NCBI GenBank assembly: GCA_028551475.1
Contig: CM052356.1
Span: 9,575,884 to 9,639,883, forward strand
Direction: 5' to 3'
Source: Casuarina equisetifolia
Taxonomy: Eukaryota > Streptophyta > Magnoliopsida > Fagales > Casuarinaceae
DNA: 64,000 nucleotides
The notes below the pieces were generated by a model. That model was not told the origin of the DNA and did not search any database. It saw only the letters and a program-made list of their open reading frames with translations. Positions 37,262 through 49,121 of the stretch are shown in pieces. The position numbers were made by a program, and so were the translations under genes. Position 1 is the first letter of the stretch; the number at the start of each line of letters is the position of its first letter.

Positions 37262-38071
37262 CAAGGTGTTGGGAGATTAAAATATCCAGTCCCACATTGG
37301 GTAAGGCGACAGGAGAGCCTAGCCTTATAAACTTCCGCTAGCAACCTACTATTGCACAATTCTGTGTTTTAGTTGGGCCCTTCAATTTCTAATATGGTAT
37401 CAAAGCCGGCCCTGTGTCCTGCCTACCTTGGTGTGATCCCTCTAGACTGGTCCCACCTCTCACTGCGCCCAACGTGAGACTGCGGGGGAGTGTTGGAAGA
37501 TTAAAATATCCAGTCCCACATTGGGTAAGGCGACAGGAGAGCCTGGCCTTATAAACTTCCGCTAGCAACCCACTATTGCACAGTTCTGTGTTTTAGTTGG
37601 GCCCTTCAATTTCTAATATGGTATCAGAGCCGGCCCTGTGTCCTGCCTACCTTGGTGTGATCCCTCTAGACTGGTCCCACCTCTCACTGCGCCCAACGTG
37701 AGACTGCGGGGGAGTGTTGGAAGATTAAAATATCCAGTCCCACATTGGGTAAGGCAACAGGAGAGCCTGGCCTTATAAACTTCCGCTAGCAACCCACTAT
37801 TGCACAGTTCTGTGTTTTAGTTGGGCCCTTCAATTTCTAATATGGTATCAGAGCCGGCCCTGTGTCCTGCCTACCTTGGTGTGATCCCTCTAGACTGGTC
37901 CCACCTCTCACTGCGCCCAACGTGAGACTGCGGGGGAGTGTTGGAAGATTAAAATATCCAGTCCCACATTGGGTAAGGCAACAGGAGAGCCTGGCCTTAT
38001 AAACTTCCGCTAGCAACCCACTATTGCACAGTTCTGTGTTTTAGTTGGGCCCTTCAATTTCTAATACAAGG
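37262..38071 (+). mobile_element. Tandem TRIM array: four LTRs, three internal domains
   Basis: LTRs at 37267-37394, 37491-37618, 37715-37842 and 37939-38066, all 128 bp (TGTTGG...CTAATA). The internal domains are 37395-37490, 37619-37714 and 37843-37938, all 96 bp, so the period is exactly 224 bp. Each internal domain begins with the iMet primer-binding site TGGTATCAGAGC (TGGTATCAAAGC in the first) and ends in the polypurine tract GCGGGGGAG. There is no coding capacity, which is the definition of a terminal-repeat retrotransposon in miniature. A single 5-bp duplication, CAAGG, flanks the whole array (37262-37266, 38067-38071). LTR1 is the most divergent, and LTR3 and LTR4 share a G-to-A change (AAGGCAAC). 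It sits inside the gypsy remnant. Confidence 0.93.
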
Positions 38072-38930
38072 ATTAAGGAAAGTTAGAGATTGGCCAACTC
38101 AATGTTGAAGGAAAATGAAATTATCATTCCCAAACTATTACATATAGAAAATTCTTTAATTGAAAGTGTAAAGAAGTTGAACACTAATTTATAAGTGGAA
38201 ATTAAGGCAACATTTTCCAAGGCATATGTAGTCTTACTCCAAAATGTTTTGGTACATTATTGGCTAGTTCTTGTACTTTGTAACTCCATTGTTTCATCAA
38301 GCTTTTCCCATTTGAGGCAAGTGGCAACTAACTTTGGCTTCAATGTGTAGGATACATGCCAAAATTTGTCATTCTTAAATTCTCCTTTCGGCTTTTCATT
38401 AAAAGGTTAAGTTGGATTGCCAATTAATTCCGACATGAGCCAATCAACTGAATACTAGCAATTGGTGGAGAATTTATGAATCATTCAATATGTTTTGGTG
38501 GTCAATATGTTACACTAAATAACATGGTAACTCTAAACACCCCTCTTGGCTTGTACCTTGAAAAGATTGGTAATTGACATTTCCTTGCCATAGCACCTTA
38601 TCCTATTAGTATTAAGGATGCCATTGTTAAAGTTTTGCATACTTTAATAAGGCCCAAAGGAAGACTACTAGCCACAGTTGTTGTTTCACATGGACTAGAC
38701 AAGATACGTGGTGAGAATAACATTCTTGTTTTAAAACTTGGTGGTGAAATAATTGAACAATGTTTTTGTGGTTCTTGCCACCAACAAAGATGCTCATCTT
38801 AGAGAGCAATTAATAAGTTGGGAGGACTGTGAGCATGTCAAATGGACTCTTAGCAACCAACATCAAGTCCATGTGAAGCATTTCCTTAAGCTTAACCTTA
38901 AGGACAAGGTTATTTTTAAAGGGGAAGGTA

Positions 38931-39264
38931 TGAAGCAGTCCATTAGCTTAACTAGATGATATTGTAACAAGTCAGTTACAATCTTCTATTGTTATTTATG
39001 TTGCTATCATTCCTTTGTAATAAGTAGGGCTAAACAATGTTGTTAGGAAATCTTTAAAAATAGGGAACTAATTCTTAGTTTTAGGAGGATCAATTTTTAT
39101 AAAAACTCTTGTTTAGAATCTTAGAGGTTTAAGTTTCCCTCAAACAAAACCTTAGTTCTTAAATTGATGGATTTCCTTATTTGGAAATCTAAAATTGTTT
39201 TAAGAATTTTTCATAATGAGTCCAAACTACTTGAAGTTTCTTGATGAAAATCAGAACCGTTACA
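38931..39264 (+). repeat. 3' LTR of the gypsy remnant
   Basis: 334 bp, starts TGAAGCAGTCC and ends GTTACA, followed by the TACAA duplication at 39265-39269. Confidence 0.8.
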
Positions 39265-39269
39265 TACAA

Positions 39270-41700
39270 GCTACAAGCTAAGACTTCTACCAAGATAAGC
39301 TTTAAGTTACTGCCTACTTCATTCTACCAAAATTGATGAACTACAAAATTTTGCAGTTTGAATATGGTCCTCCTTCTTGCCCCCTTTCCTTTTTGTCAAT
39401 CTCTTAAACTCTAATCCATTTTTTTTGTCATTTTTCTAAATTTTTTTTCCTATCATAAACCATATATCTTTTCATTGGGTCGTTCAACCTTTGTAGTGCA
39501 ATGTTTTTCATAATGCTTGTTGTCTATTTTAGGCTTCAAAATACCTCATTTTATGTACTTGGGAAAGGAATAGTTAGAATGATTAAATCATTTCATGACC
39601 ATACCACAAAATGCAATGGTTCCATTTCACTTCCAAAATGGAATTGTTTCATTGTAGACTCATTTAATAGGTGAAATCATTTTGATGGATAGAATAGTTC
39701 CATTCAATGCATGCTCAAATAAAGTCATTTCATGTTAACTCATGCACGAATGGTGTTCATACACATATATAGATGTGAGTAAATTTTAAATGTTGGCTTG
39801 AAAGAAAGCATGTATTTCATTGTATGAGGAAATGCATGTAGCTTTCATACAACCACATTTGCTCTTATGCATATATTCACATTGACACTAGCACAATAAT
39901 TTTTTTTTTCATCAAAATTAGCACATAACTTTACAAATTCATAATCTTGAATTTTTTGGATAGAAAAATTAACCAAAACAACAAAGGATAAGTATATTTC
40001 ATTAATTATAACATACCAGTTTATTGGATGGTTAGTCCTTTGCAAATGGAAAATAACTACGTTTGAAAGTATTGAAAAATGAATAGTTTGGATCCTTTTT
40101 GAATAAAAGAGCATGCTTAACAACCATTGAGAGAAAAGTTATCAAAAGCTAATTAATAAGGACTATGATAAAGAAAGCTTCCAATAAAAATTTATTGAAA
40201 AGACTTAAAATGAAAAAACATTATTAAGCCAAGTTCAATGATATGGCAATAGGTTTGATTTGTGATCCCATTTTGGTATAGAATGTAAGCTAGATAGTCT
40301 TGGAAAGTATAACCTAGACATTCCCCCCTTATCAAATTGAAGAACTTTAAGGGGAACAAATTGTTTTCCACCATTTTTCTAAAATCAACAAAGACATTAA
40401 AAAAATAGACTTTTATTTTACAAGATAGATCAATAAATTACATGTAATTATCAACAAAATCACATGATAAAATAACCCTTGATATGAAAAAATAGAGGTT
40501 AAACCTTATTAGTGAGGGAAGGCCTTGCCAAGTGACCTTGTGATAGGGTGTTAGAGGGCTTTACCATTCTCTTAAAGGGAACCATGTTAGGCCTAGTTCA
40601 AAGGGAGAACCATGGTAAGCTGGCAAAAGTGATCTAGGGGAGACACATGTCAGCAACCTATTGGATGAAAGTGAGTTGAAATTGTTAAGAATAAGGCTAT
40701 GTATTTCAACTAATAGTTTATTCTTTTAGTTTAGTGGTAACCCCAAAAGGTCTCAATAAGTCCAATCCAAAGTTTGCTTTTCAATAGGAGATAATTCAAG
40801 GTTAACTTCATATTTTTATTGAGTTAACAAGAATACAAAATAATTTATTTCCACTTTTCACTAGAACTTTGAATAATCTTTAGAATATTTGAATTCAAAT
40901 GTCCTAGTTGTTGGTGTTAAGTAGATTCATCTACACATTACTATCACATTGAATAAAAGGCCCAAATGTCACATGCCTAGATTTCCAATCCAAAAGACTA
41001 ATCTATTAGATAGAGTTATCAAGCCCTTTATAAACCCAAGACCTCCCACTTGTCTTTTCAATGTGATACAATGTCCTTCATATCTTTTCTCTTGGAGTGT
41101 TTCATCTTGGACCATGACATTCTCCCTCACCTAAATTTACATCACCTCTGATGTGGTCACATGCTTCCAACGTGACTATAATGCCTAACAATTAGGTGCC
41201 CCTTGCCTACCTACCTTTGGGTGCTTGGCACTAGCATTGGAAATAGGTCATAAGTTAGGTTCAATACCACTTTGTCGTGGGCCTAGAATCCTACCCAAAA
41301 GACTACTTTAATAGGTAGAGTTACCAAGCTCCTTATAAACTCAAGACCTCCCACTTGCCTTTCGACAATGTCCTTTATATTCTCTTTGTTGGAATGTTCC
41401 ATAGTAGAACATGATATAAAGCTATGTTTTGGGGGGCATATGAAACCACCTTTCTTAGTTCTCATTACCATTGATTTTTGTGTTATTAAATCATTAATGG
41501 AAAAAAATTAGTAAACATAGAAAAAGTTTAGAAAATTAGTTGTTAACTAAAAATTAAGAAGAGATTACACTATATATCTAAAGAGACCAAAATATAATGC
41601 TAAGGAATTTATGTTCAATAAAACATAAGTACCCACATGGACATTTATTTACTATTTTTGACTAGAATAGAATCAAGTCCAAGATAAGAGAAGAAAAGTT
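39270..41700. other. AT-rich retroelement-derived spacer, no gene
   Basis: No intact frame or recognisable domain. The only structure I see is a diverged direct repeat: about 40949-41105 and 41283-41420 share CAAAAGACTA, TAGAGTTA-CAAGC, TTATAAAC-CAAGACCTCCCACTTG and CAATGTCCTT. The repeat may be LTR debris. Confidence 0.4.
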
Positions 41701-41749
41701 AAGATTACCAACAAATGTAGCAATGGGTCATTTTTGCCCTAATTTCCTT

Positions 41750-43059
41750 AAAGTTGATTATGTTCCCATAATTTTAGCATCAAGTCATGCTCTGTATTGC
41801 TCCCACAAGAAACTAAGACTTTTCGAGTTAGTCTTAAGCACAAGCTTATACCCTAACAAGTAGTCATGCCACTTTGGAACCGAAAGAATCAATACAAATA
41901 GTTCCAATAAGTTGCCACAATATAATCCTTTGCTAAAAAATACAATGGTTGATCTTTTTACAATAACATAGCATCAATACCATTTCTTAAAGCATTACAA
42001 ATAATTGTGAATTCTTTGTCAAACCTTGGCAATGCTAGTATAAAAGCTTACAATATGGCTTGCTTAAGATATTTAAAAGCTTTTTTCAAATTGTAGACTT
42101 CAAGAGAATTTTTTTGTTTTCTAAACATATCTGTTAAAGGTAGAACAATTTTGTCATAACTAAAAAACCTTCACTAAGAACTAATTAACCCTAAAAACTA
42201 CACATAACCTTAATTGTAGTTAATGGTGGTCAATCCATCAAGGTCCACTCCTTGTTTTAATCAACTGAAACTCAATCCACATGAATTACATAGCCTAAGG
42301 ACTTGATTTAAGTCTATCCAAACTTGCACTTTCTCCTTGTTGGCAAATAGTTGATACCTCCTTAAGACTAACTCAATAAATGTCAAATGTTTACCTTAAT
42401 GCTTATTGTAGATTAAAATATCATTGAAGAAAACCAAAACTAAATTTTCTCAAATAATCTTTAAAAATGACTTCATAAATTAAAAAGTTTAATGTACATT
42501 GGTCAATTTAAAAGGCATCAGAAGGAACTCATAGTGCTCATTATAAGTCATGAAAGCCATCTTGCGTATGTTACTTGACTACATCCTAATCTAGTGGTAA
42601 TTGCATCCTTAAGTCAAGTTTGATAAATAATCTTAATCCTTTGAATTTTTATAAGAGTTGGTTTATTTTATAGATTGGATACTTGTCCTTCACAATTTAC
42701 TTGTTGAGTGTACAATAGTTCACCTACATTTATTATAATTCATCTCATTTCTTGACAATCAAAGCAAGGAATTAAAACAAATCCTTGGTTTCATCACACC
42801 CAAAGTAAGCATCTTGTTAACAATTTTTTCAATATATTCTTTTTGATAATAAGGATACTTGTAAGGACATATAAAGATCATATGATTATTGTCTTTCAAA
42901 AGAATCTAATGATCTCAATCACATTGCATGGATGTCCAAATGACAACTTAAGAACTTCTTTGTATATATTAAGGAGTTGATAAAGGTCTTCTTGATCATT
43001 AACAACTTGATGGTAGTTATCCTCTATAACATCTCTTAATTAGTAAAATTTGTAAAAGT
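41750..43059 (-). pseudogene. Ty3/gypsy pol remnant (RT to RNase H), reverse strand
   Basis: Read on the minus strand from 43059 down, stop-broken pieces follow the order of gypsy pol. A YPYYQKE-like RT entry block lies near 42780-42870. An EHYEFLLMPFKLTNV block follows at about 42490-42540. The catalytic box appears as FFNDILIY near 42408-42433, with Asn in place of the first Asp. A RRYQLFANKEKVQV block comes next, and RNase H pieces like FLVGA and SKVA lie near 41790-41900. It carries many frameshifts and stops. It is cut at 43059 by the younger element; matching gag-protease debris on the same strand is at 54.4-55.6 kb. Confidence 0.7.
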
Positions 43060-43064
43060 CTTCT

Positions 43065-44355
43065 TGATAACTCTATTTTTATAGAGTTATTTTACCTATT
43101 TTTTAGGCAATAAATAATACAATGTTTATGAGAAAATATTTGAACTCATCTTATTTATTTGAATTTGTCTTGTTTTTGTAGCACAAGGAGAAAAAGGATG
43201 AACATGGAGAACCTGATGCTTATTGTGTGGCAAAATTGTAATATCAAGATCAAGAAAGTCAAGATGGGCTTAGGCTTTGGATAATTGTTATTAGATTTTC
43301 TATTGTTATTGGATTTTCTATTTAAATAGAAAACCCAGTTATGTTAGGAATTCAAGTCTCAATTAATTTAGGAGTTCAAAACCCAATTGTTTTAGGTCTC
43401 TAAAACTCAATTGTTTTAGGTCTCTAAAACCCAATTGTTTTAGGTCTCTAAAACCTAATTCTACTAGGATAGGAGATAGGTCTAAACCTAAACCCTATTT
43501 AAGAGAAGAGAAGAGGCAAAAGAAAGAAAGGAGGAAATTGAGCACAACTCAAGAAAGAGGCCAACAATTCAAGGTTTTCTTGAATAGAAGACAAAAAGGG
43601 TGACAGACTTCTTGTTCTTGGATTCAAGATGCCTTCTTTATTTCTTATTACCATTCTTCCTCATTATTTCTTTATGTTTTAGTTTATTTTTGTTAGAGCT
43701 ACGATGTAACCTAATTATGATGGTATGAATCTTATGATTATTATGTTTTGCAAGATATTTTATTTATGTGAAGTTATATATTACGGAGTTTAATGCTTTT
43801 AGGTGATTAGCTACCACTTAGATGACTTGATTTGCATGTTAAAGACCGACAGGAAATAGCATGCAGTTGCTTCTTGTAATATGTAACCATAGATTAAATA
43901 TGGATAGACATATACCATATTGTTTGTGTGGCTTTCGGTGTAAACTGGGAATATTCATAGATCCTAATGCATTTGGTTTGTTTCAATTCACATATAGAGA
44001 TATAGTGAATTAATGAATTAAGTAGGTTTGCTATACCTAGACATAGGATAGTAAATAAATTAGGAAATTCCACCATCACATAGATATTATCCCTCTTGCA
44101 AGCATAAATAATCAATATTAATACCTAGTAATTATGGTGAAATCATATGCTCTAACATATTTCTTTTATTAAGTTTTCTTAGACTTAGTTAGTTAATCTA
44201 TCATCCATCAATTTGGTTTGCTAGATAAATTCTAGGAGTTATTCACCGTTAGTAATTAGTTGGTCTAGTAATCACCAATCTCTGTGGGACGATATCTTTC
44301 TTATCATTATATTACTTGTTCGACATGTTCACTTGCATTTAGATTTCACCGAACA
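43065..44355 (+). repeat. 5' LTR of the gag-only element
   Basis: TGATAAC...CCGAACA, 1291 bp. It contains a 22-bp unit (GGTCTCTAAAAC-CAATTGTTTTA) repeated about three times near 43376-43455. It differs from the 3' LTR at two sites seen by eye: AATAC/AATAT, and CTTAGG/CTTAGA. Confidence 0.95.
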
Positions 44356-44361
44356 AGTTTT

Positions 44362-44379
44362 TGGCGCCGTTGCCGGGGA
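44362..44379 (+). promoter_or_regulatory. Primer-binding site, tRNA-Asp type
   Basis: TGGCGCCGTTGCCGGGGA, 6 bp after the 5' LTR. Complementarity to the 3' end of tRNA-Asp is described for Athila/Calypso elements; I recall this and did not compute it. Confidence 0.8.
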
Positions 44380-44564
44380 TTAATTGTTTTACTGCTGATT
44401 AATATTAATACCGAATAATTTCTAGGTTTAATCTAGCTTTTATTTTCCTTTAATTTTTTTTAATTCTTGAAAAATAAAAAAAAATCGTTTCTTTTAATTC
44501 TTGAAAAACAAAAAAGAAAAAAATCTTTGTTAAGTTACTGTTGTTGAAAGATTAAGTAACAAAG

Positions 44565-46211
44565 ATGGAGAGATATGATGATACATATAGACTTTTAAAA
44601 GACTATGTTACACCAACATTTTGGAATGCTACATCAAACATTAGGCTTGCAAATCAGGCAAATAACTTTGAGATCAAGTCTGTGCTCATCAAGATGCTTC
44701 AAAAATCTGTGCAATATAGTGGCCTACCAAATGAGGATCCAAATGCTCACATTGAAGCATTCATTGAATTCTGTGACATGATTGGAGATCATGGAGTTAC
44801 AGAAGATGTTATTAGGTTGAAACTATTTCCATTTTCTCTTAGAGATACAGCTAAAAATTGGTTCTTTTCTCTTTCTGCAGGATTGATTACTACATGGGAT
44901 GATTTGGCTCATAAATTTCTTAGTAAGTTCTTTCCTTTGGTGAAATCTGTAAAAATGCATAACGATATTACTACTTTTATGCAGATGGACAATGAATCAG
45001 TGTATGAAGCTTGGGAAAGATTCAAGGAACTTATGAGGAAATGTCCAGATCATGGACTACCCATTTGGTTACAAGTACAAACTTTTTATGATGGGTGTAG
45101 TACAAATCTTCGTTTTGTAATTGATACAGCTGCAGGAGGGGATTTGCACAGCAAAACTGCAGAAGAGGCGTATAACCTTTTGGAGGAAATGTCAGCCAAT
45201 AGCTATCAATGGTCTACTAAGAGGCTACCAATGCATCAAGTAAGTGGAGTCCATGAAGTAGATATCTTCACCATAATGTCTACACAATTAGAAGTACTCA
45301 ATGAGAAGATAGACAACCTAAATACTCCAGTTGTGAGACATCAAAGTAGATCATATGAATTTTGTGCTGGAGCACATGAGAGCACAGAATGTCAAGTAGG
45401 TAACCCTAATGCTCATTATAATGATTATGCTAATTTTATTGAAATTCCTAGCATGTCACAAAATGATTATTACTCAAATACGTACAATCTGGGATGGCAC
45501 AACCATCAAACTTTTTCATGGAGTAACCCAAGTGAGATGAGACCGCAACCAACATTTATGCAAACAGAAGAGGTGAAACTTAACTTGGAGGACATGATCA
45601 ATGAGCTAGCCATCACCACCCAAAACTTTACAGAGGGGATTAAAGCAAAATTTTATAATCAAGAAGCGAGCTTTCAGAGACAAGAAGCTTCAATCCAAAA
45701 ATTAGAGGTGCAGATGAGTCAGCTCATTAGTATGATCTCAAATAATCAAGAGGGTCTTTTGCCTAGTGATATAGAGAAAAGTCTTGAAGATACCATAGAG
45801 GCAATAACCCCAACATGTGGCAAGCAAGTAGGAGAAGTTGATGTTGACAAGGAGAGTCTCAAAGATAATGATAAAGATGTCAGCATGCAACTTGAGGAGG
45901 CACTTAGGAGCAAGCTTGTTCCAGAAAATCCTATGTCCTTTATGCCTCCAGCTTCATCTCCCCAAAGATTCCAGCAACGCATAAAAGATAAGCAGTTTTT
46001 GGAATTCCTTGATATATCTTTAAAACTGCACATTAACATTCCTTTTGCAGATGCTCCAGTTCACATATCTAGTTGTGTAAAACTTTTGAAAGAGAAATTG
46101 GAGAACAAAAGAAAGCTAGAAGTATATGAGACAGTTGTGCTTATTGAAGAATGCTCAACAATCAAACGACACAAGCTGTCTCCTAAACTATTGGAGTTTC
46201 ATCCTCCTTGA
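44565..46211 (+). CDS. Retrotransposon Gag polyprotein (Athila-like), intact
   Basis: 548 codons without a stop, starting at the first ATG after the leader. Residues about 55-215 match the retrotransposon gag domain: PNEDPNAHIEAFIEFCD, then RLKLFPFSLRDTAKNWF, TTWDDLAHKFLSKFFP, ESVYEAWERFKELMRKCP, and the AAGGDLHSKTAEEAYNLLEEM block. A coiled-coil-like Gln/Glu-rich stretch lies near 355-405. No CCHC knuckle is seen. The last 80 residues (FLEFLDISLKLHINIPFADA, then KRKLEVYETVVLIEECS) correspond to the segment that in full elements leads into protease. Here the frame stops just after LSPKLLEFHPP, so pol is cleanly absent. The product would form virus-like particles. Confidence 0.9.
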   Translation: MERYDDTYRLLKDYVTPTFWNATSNIRLANQANNFEIKSVLIKMLQKSVQYSGLPNEDPNAHIEAFIEFCDMIGDHGVTEDVIRLKLFPFSLRDTAKNWFFSLSAGLITTWDDLAHKFLSKFFPLVKSVKMHNDITTFMQMDNESVYEAWERFKELMRKCPDHGLPIWLQVQTFYDGCSTNLRFVIDTAAGGDLHSKTAEEAYNLLEEMSANSYQWSTKRLPMHQVSGVHEVDIFTIMSTQLEVLNEKIDNLNTPVVRHQSRSYEFCAGAHESTECQVGNPNAHYNDYANFIEIPSMSQNDYYSNTYNLGWHNHQTFSWSNPSEMRPQPTFMQTEEVKLNLEDMINELAITTQNFTEGIKAKFYNQEASFQRQEASIQKLEVQMSQLISMISNNQEGLLPSDIEKSLEDTIEAITPTCGKQVGEVDVDKESLKDNDKDVSMQLEEALRSKLVPENPMSFMPPASSPQRFQQRIKDKQFLEFLDISLKLHINIPFADAPVHISSCVKLLKEKLENKRKLEVYETVVLIEECSTIKRHKLSPKLLEFHPP

Positions 46212-47830
46212 GCAACATGTGGAGGATAGTTTGGCTGAAAACTATAAAGCAAGCGCTTCTTGGGAGGCAACCCAAGCATTTTTGTTCATCTTTTCATTGA
46301 AAGTTTTGTCACCACCATCTCCTCAAAGCTCTATGTGGATCTAACCTACAATCAAGGGAGTTTTCTCATTCCTAATTCTTCTTTATTATTGTTTTCTTTT
46401 GTTTTTGCATTGAGGACAATGTTTCATTCAAGTTTGGGGGTAGGGAAAGAACCTTTGTGCTAAATTTGATTGAAATTTTTTTTTATGTCATGATTACATC
46501 CCATGTTGTGAATTCTTGGTGATTCTTTGGAAGATATAGATTTTATTCAAACCTACAATTGTGGTGTGAATTAAGTGTGATTTTGATTATGTTGATCCAC
46601 CTATTAAGCACTAAAAGTCCTTCATTTTTGAAATTGTGTGTATATCTAGAGAACATTCATGTGAAGTATGTGATTTTCTTAGATCTCACCTGAATTTTAG
46701 AATTTGTTTGATTTTCTCTTGAGGCGAAATCCTAAGTTGCATCTAATTGAGAAAATGATTTAGGCCATTCTTTGGATCGTTTGAGCCTTTCAAGCTAACC
46801 TTATTTATTTATCACCAGTCACCCTGCTGAGCCTTGATTCATATCCATTTTTTTTTATTTAACACCCACATATATATACCCTTGAGCCTTTAACAAATTA
46901 TCTTTTCGTCCTACACCCTTGAACATGTTGATTTTTAGGATATAAGTCTATTTGAGTGAAAGAGAAGTCGAGGGGAAGGATGTTATATGGGAAGGATATT
47001 GATTGCAATGATTATGTAACATAATATGTTGCTTTTGTGAATGCCAAAAAAAAAAGAGAAAGAAAGAAAGGAAATGCAACATTTGTCCAAGAATGGAATT
47101 CTCTTATTGCTTATTGTCAAATTCAAGCAACTAAAGGTTCAGAAATTGACTTTTGCATAGTAGTTGGATGTCATCAACAAGATAAGATTATAATGGTTAC
47201 ATTTCTAGTCCTACTACTTACTTTATGATTGCAAGCATGATTGTGACTTTTGTAAGTGTCAAAATCCAAGTGAAATCAAGTATTTTTGGAAAAAAAAAAT
47301 AAATGAGAGAAGTGGTGATAAAAAGATCATTTGTAAAAAAAAAAAGAAAAAAAAAGAAAGCAAAGAAAGGAAGTGACAAAAGCTCAAATTAGATCCTAGA
47401 AAGCAATGTGTTCATGGGTGAATTTAGCCTAAATGACTTTCATCTTACCCCTAGCCCAGCCTTACATTACAAGCTTATAAAAGTCTTATTGATTTTTAAT
47501 TAGATGATTGGCTTACATTAGTGGAGAGAGGAATGAAAAGCAAACATATAAGGTTTGGTTAAGGATTTTAAGAGATTGTATATTAATGTGAATCTATTTG
47601 GAGTGCATATAGTTGAAAAGATAAGGACTCACACACACACATGCGGTCAACATAGTTAAGAGTCTATCTTATCTTATGAAACAATTGTGGTGTTTGGATG
47701 AAAGCTATATTTTTCTTTGAATTGTTAAGTTGAGCAATTATGGGAGAATATCATGAAAGGGTTTTATCTAAAACATATATTGTTTATTGCTTTTGCTAGA
47801 GGACTAGCAAAATGTTAAGTTTGGGGGTTT
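46212..47830 (+). other. Non-coding 3' internal region of the gag-only element
   Basis: No frame over 75 codons of interest. Contains TTGGGAGGCAACCCAAG just after gag and an AAGTTTGGGGGTAGGG string at about 46430, both typical of the 3' part of Athila-like elements, plus A-rich runs near 47046 and 47335 and a short (CA)n near 47632. Confidence 0.6.
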
Positions 47831-49121
47831 TGATAACTCTATTTTTATAGAGTTATTTTACCTATTTTTTAGGCAATAAATAATATAATGTTTATGAGAA
47901 AATATTTGAACTCATCTTATTTATTTGAATTTGTCTTGTTTTTGTAGCACAAGGAGAAAAAGGATGAACATGGAGAACCTGATGCTTATTGTGTGGCAAA
48001 ATTGTAATATCAAGATCAAGAAAGTCAAGATGGGCTTAGACTTTGGATAATTGTTATTAGATTTTCTATTGTTATTGGATTTTCTATTTAAATAGAAAAC
48101 CCAGTTATGTTAGGAATTCAAGTCTCAATTAATTTAGGAGTTCAAAACCCAATTGTTTTAGGTCTCTAAAACTCAATTGTTTTAGGTCTCTAAAACCCAA
48201 TTGTTTTAGGTCTCTAAAACCTAATTCTACTAGGATAGGAGATAGGTCTAAACCTAAACCCTATTTAAGAGAAGAGAAGAGGCAAAAGAAAGAAAGGAGG
48301 AAATTGAGCACAACTCAAGAAAGAGGCCAACAATTCAAGGTTTTCTTGAATAGAAGACAAAAAGGGTGACAGACTTCTTGTTCTTGGATTCAAGATGCCT
48401 TCTTTATTTCTTATTACCATTCTTCCTCATTATTTCTTTATGTTTTAGTTTATTTTTGTTAGAGCTACGATGTAACCTAATTATGATGGTATGAATCTTA
48501 TGATTATTATGTTTTGCAAGATATTTTATTTATGTGAAGTTATATATTACGGAGTTTAATGCTTTTAGGTGATTAGCTACCACTTAGATGACTTGATTTG
48601 CATGTTAAAGACCGACAGGAAATAGCATGCAGTTGCTTCTTGTAATATGTAACCATAGATTAAATATGGATAGACATATACCATATTGTTTGTGTGGCTT
48701 TCGGTGTAAACTGGGAATATTCATAGATCCTAATGCATTTGGTTTGTTTCAATTCACATATAGAGATATAGTGAATTAATGAATTAAGTAGGTTTGCTAT
48801 ACCTAGACATAGGATAGTAAATAAATTAGGAAATTCCACCATCACATAGATATTATCCCTCTTGCAAGCATAAATAATCAATATTAATACCTAGTAATTA
48901 TGGTGAAATCATATGCTCTAACATATTTCTTTTATTAAGTTTTCTTAGACTTAGTTAGTTAATCTATCATCCATCAATTTGGTTTGCTAGATAAATTCTA
49001 GGAGTTATTCACCGTTAGTAATTAGTTGGTCTAGTAATCACCAATCTCTGTGGGACGATATCTTTCTTATCATTATATTACTTGTTCGACATGTTCACTT
49101 GCATTTAGATTTCACCGAACA
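47831..49121 (+). repeat. 3' LTR of the gag-only element
   Basis: Same 1291 bp as the 5' LTR at a fixed offset of 4766 bp, followed directly by the CTTCT duplication. Confidence 0.95.

Larger units (their letters stand above)
35906..39269 (+). mobile_element. Degenerate Ty3/gypsy (chromovirus-like) LTR retrotransposon remnant
   Basis: A direct-repeat pair, 35911-36259 and 38931-39264, forms the LTRs (TGAAG...CA), flanked by TACAA at 35906-35910 and 39265-39269. A decayed iMet-type primer-binding site (AGTATCAAAG) follows the left LTR, and a purine tract (AAAGGGGAAGG) precedes the right one, so it reads on +. The internal part is only about 1.9 kb after removing the nested TRIM array. It keeps gag-like pieces (36356-36580) and, just before the 3' LTR, a chromodomain-like tail (SWEDCEHVKW, then LNLKDKVIFKGEG) as in gypsy chromoviruses. 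Protease, RT and RNase H are missing. Many stops; an old, internally deleted copy. Confidence 0.8.

Noticed and set aside
43894..44115. 73-codon minus frame (also at 48660-48881)
   Set aside because: Identical because it lies in the two LTRs; not a gene.
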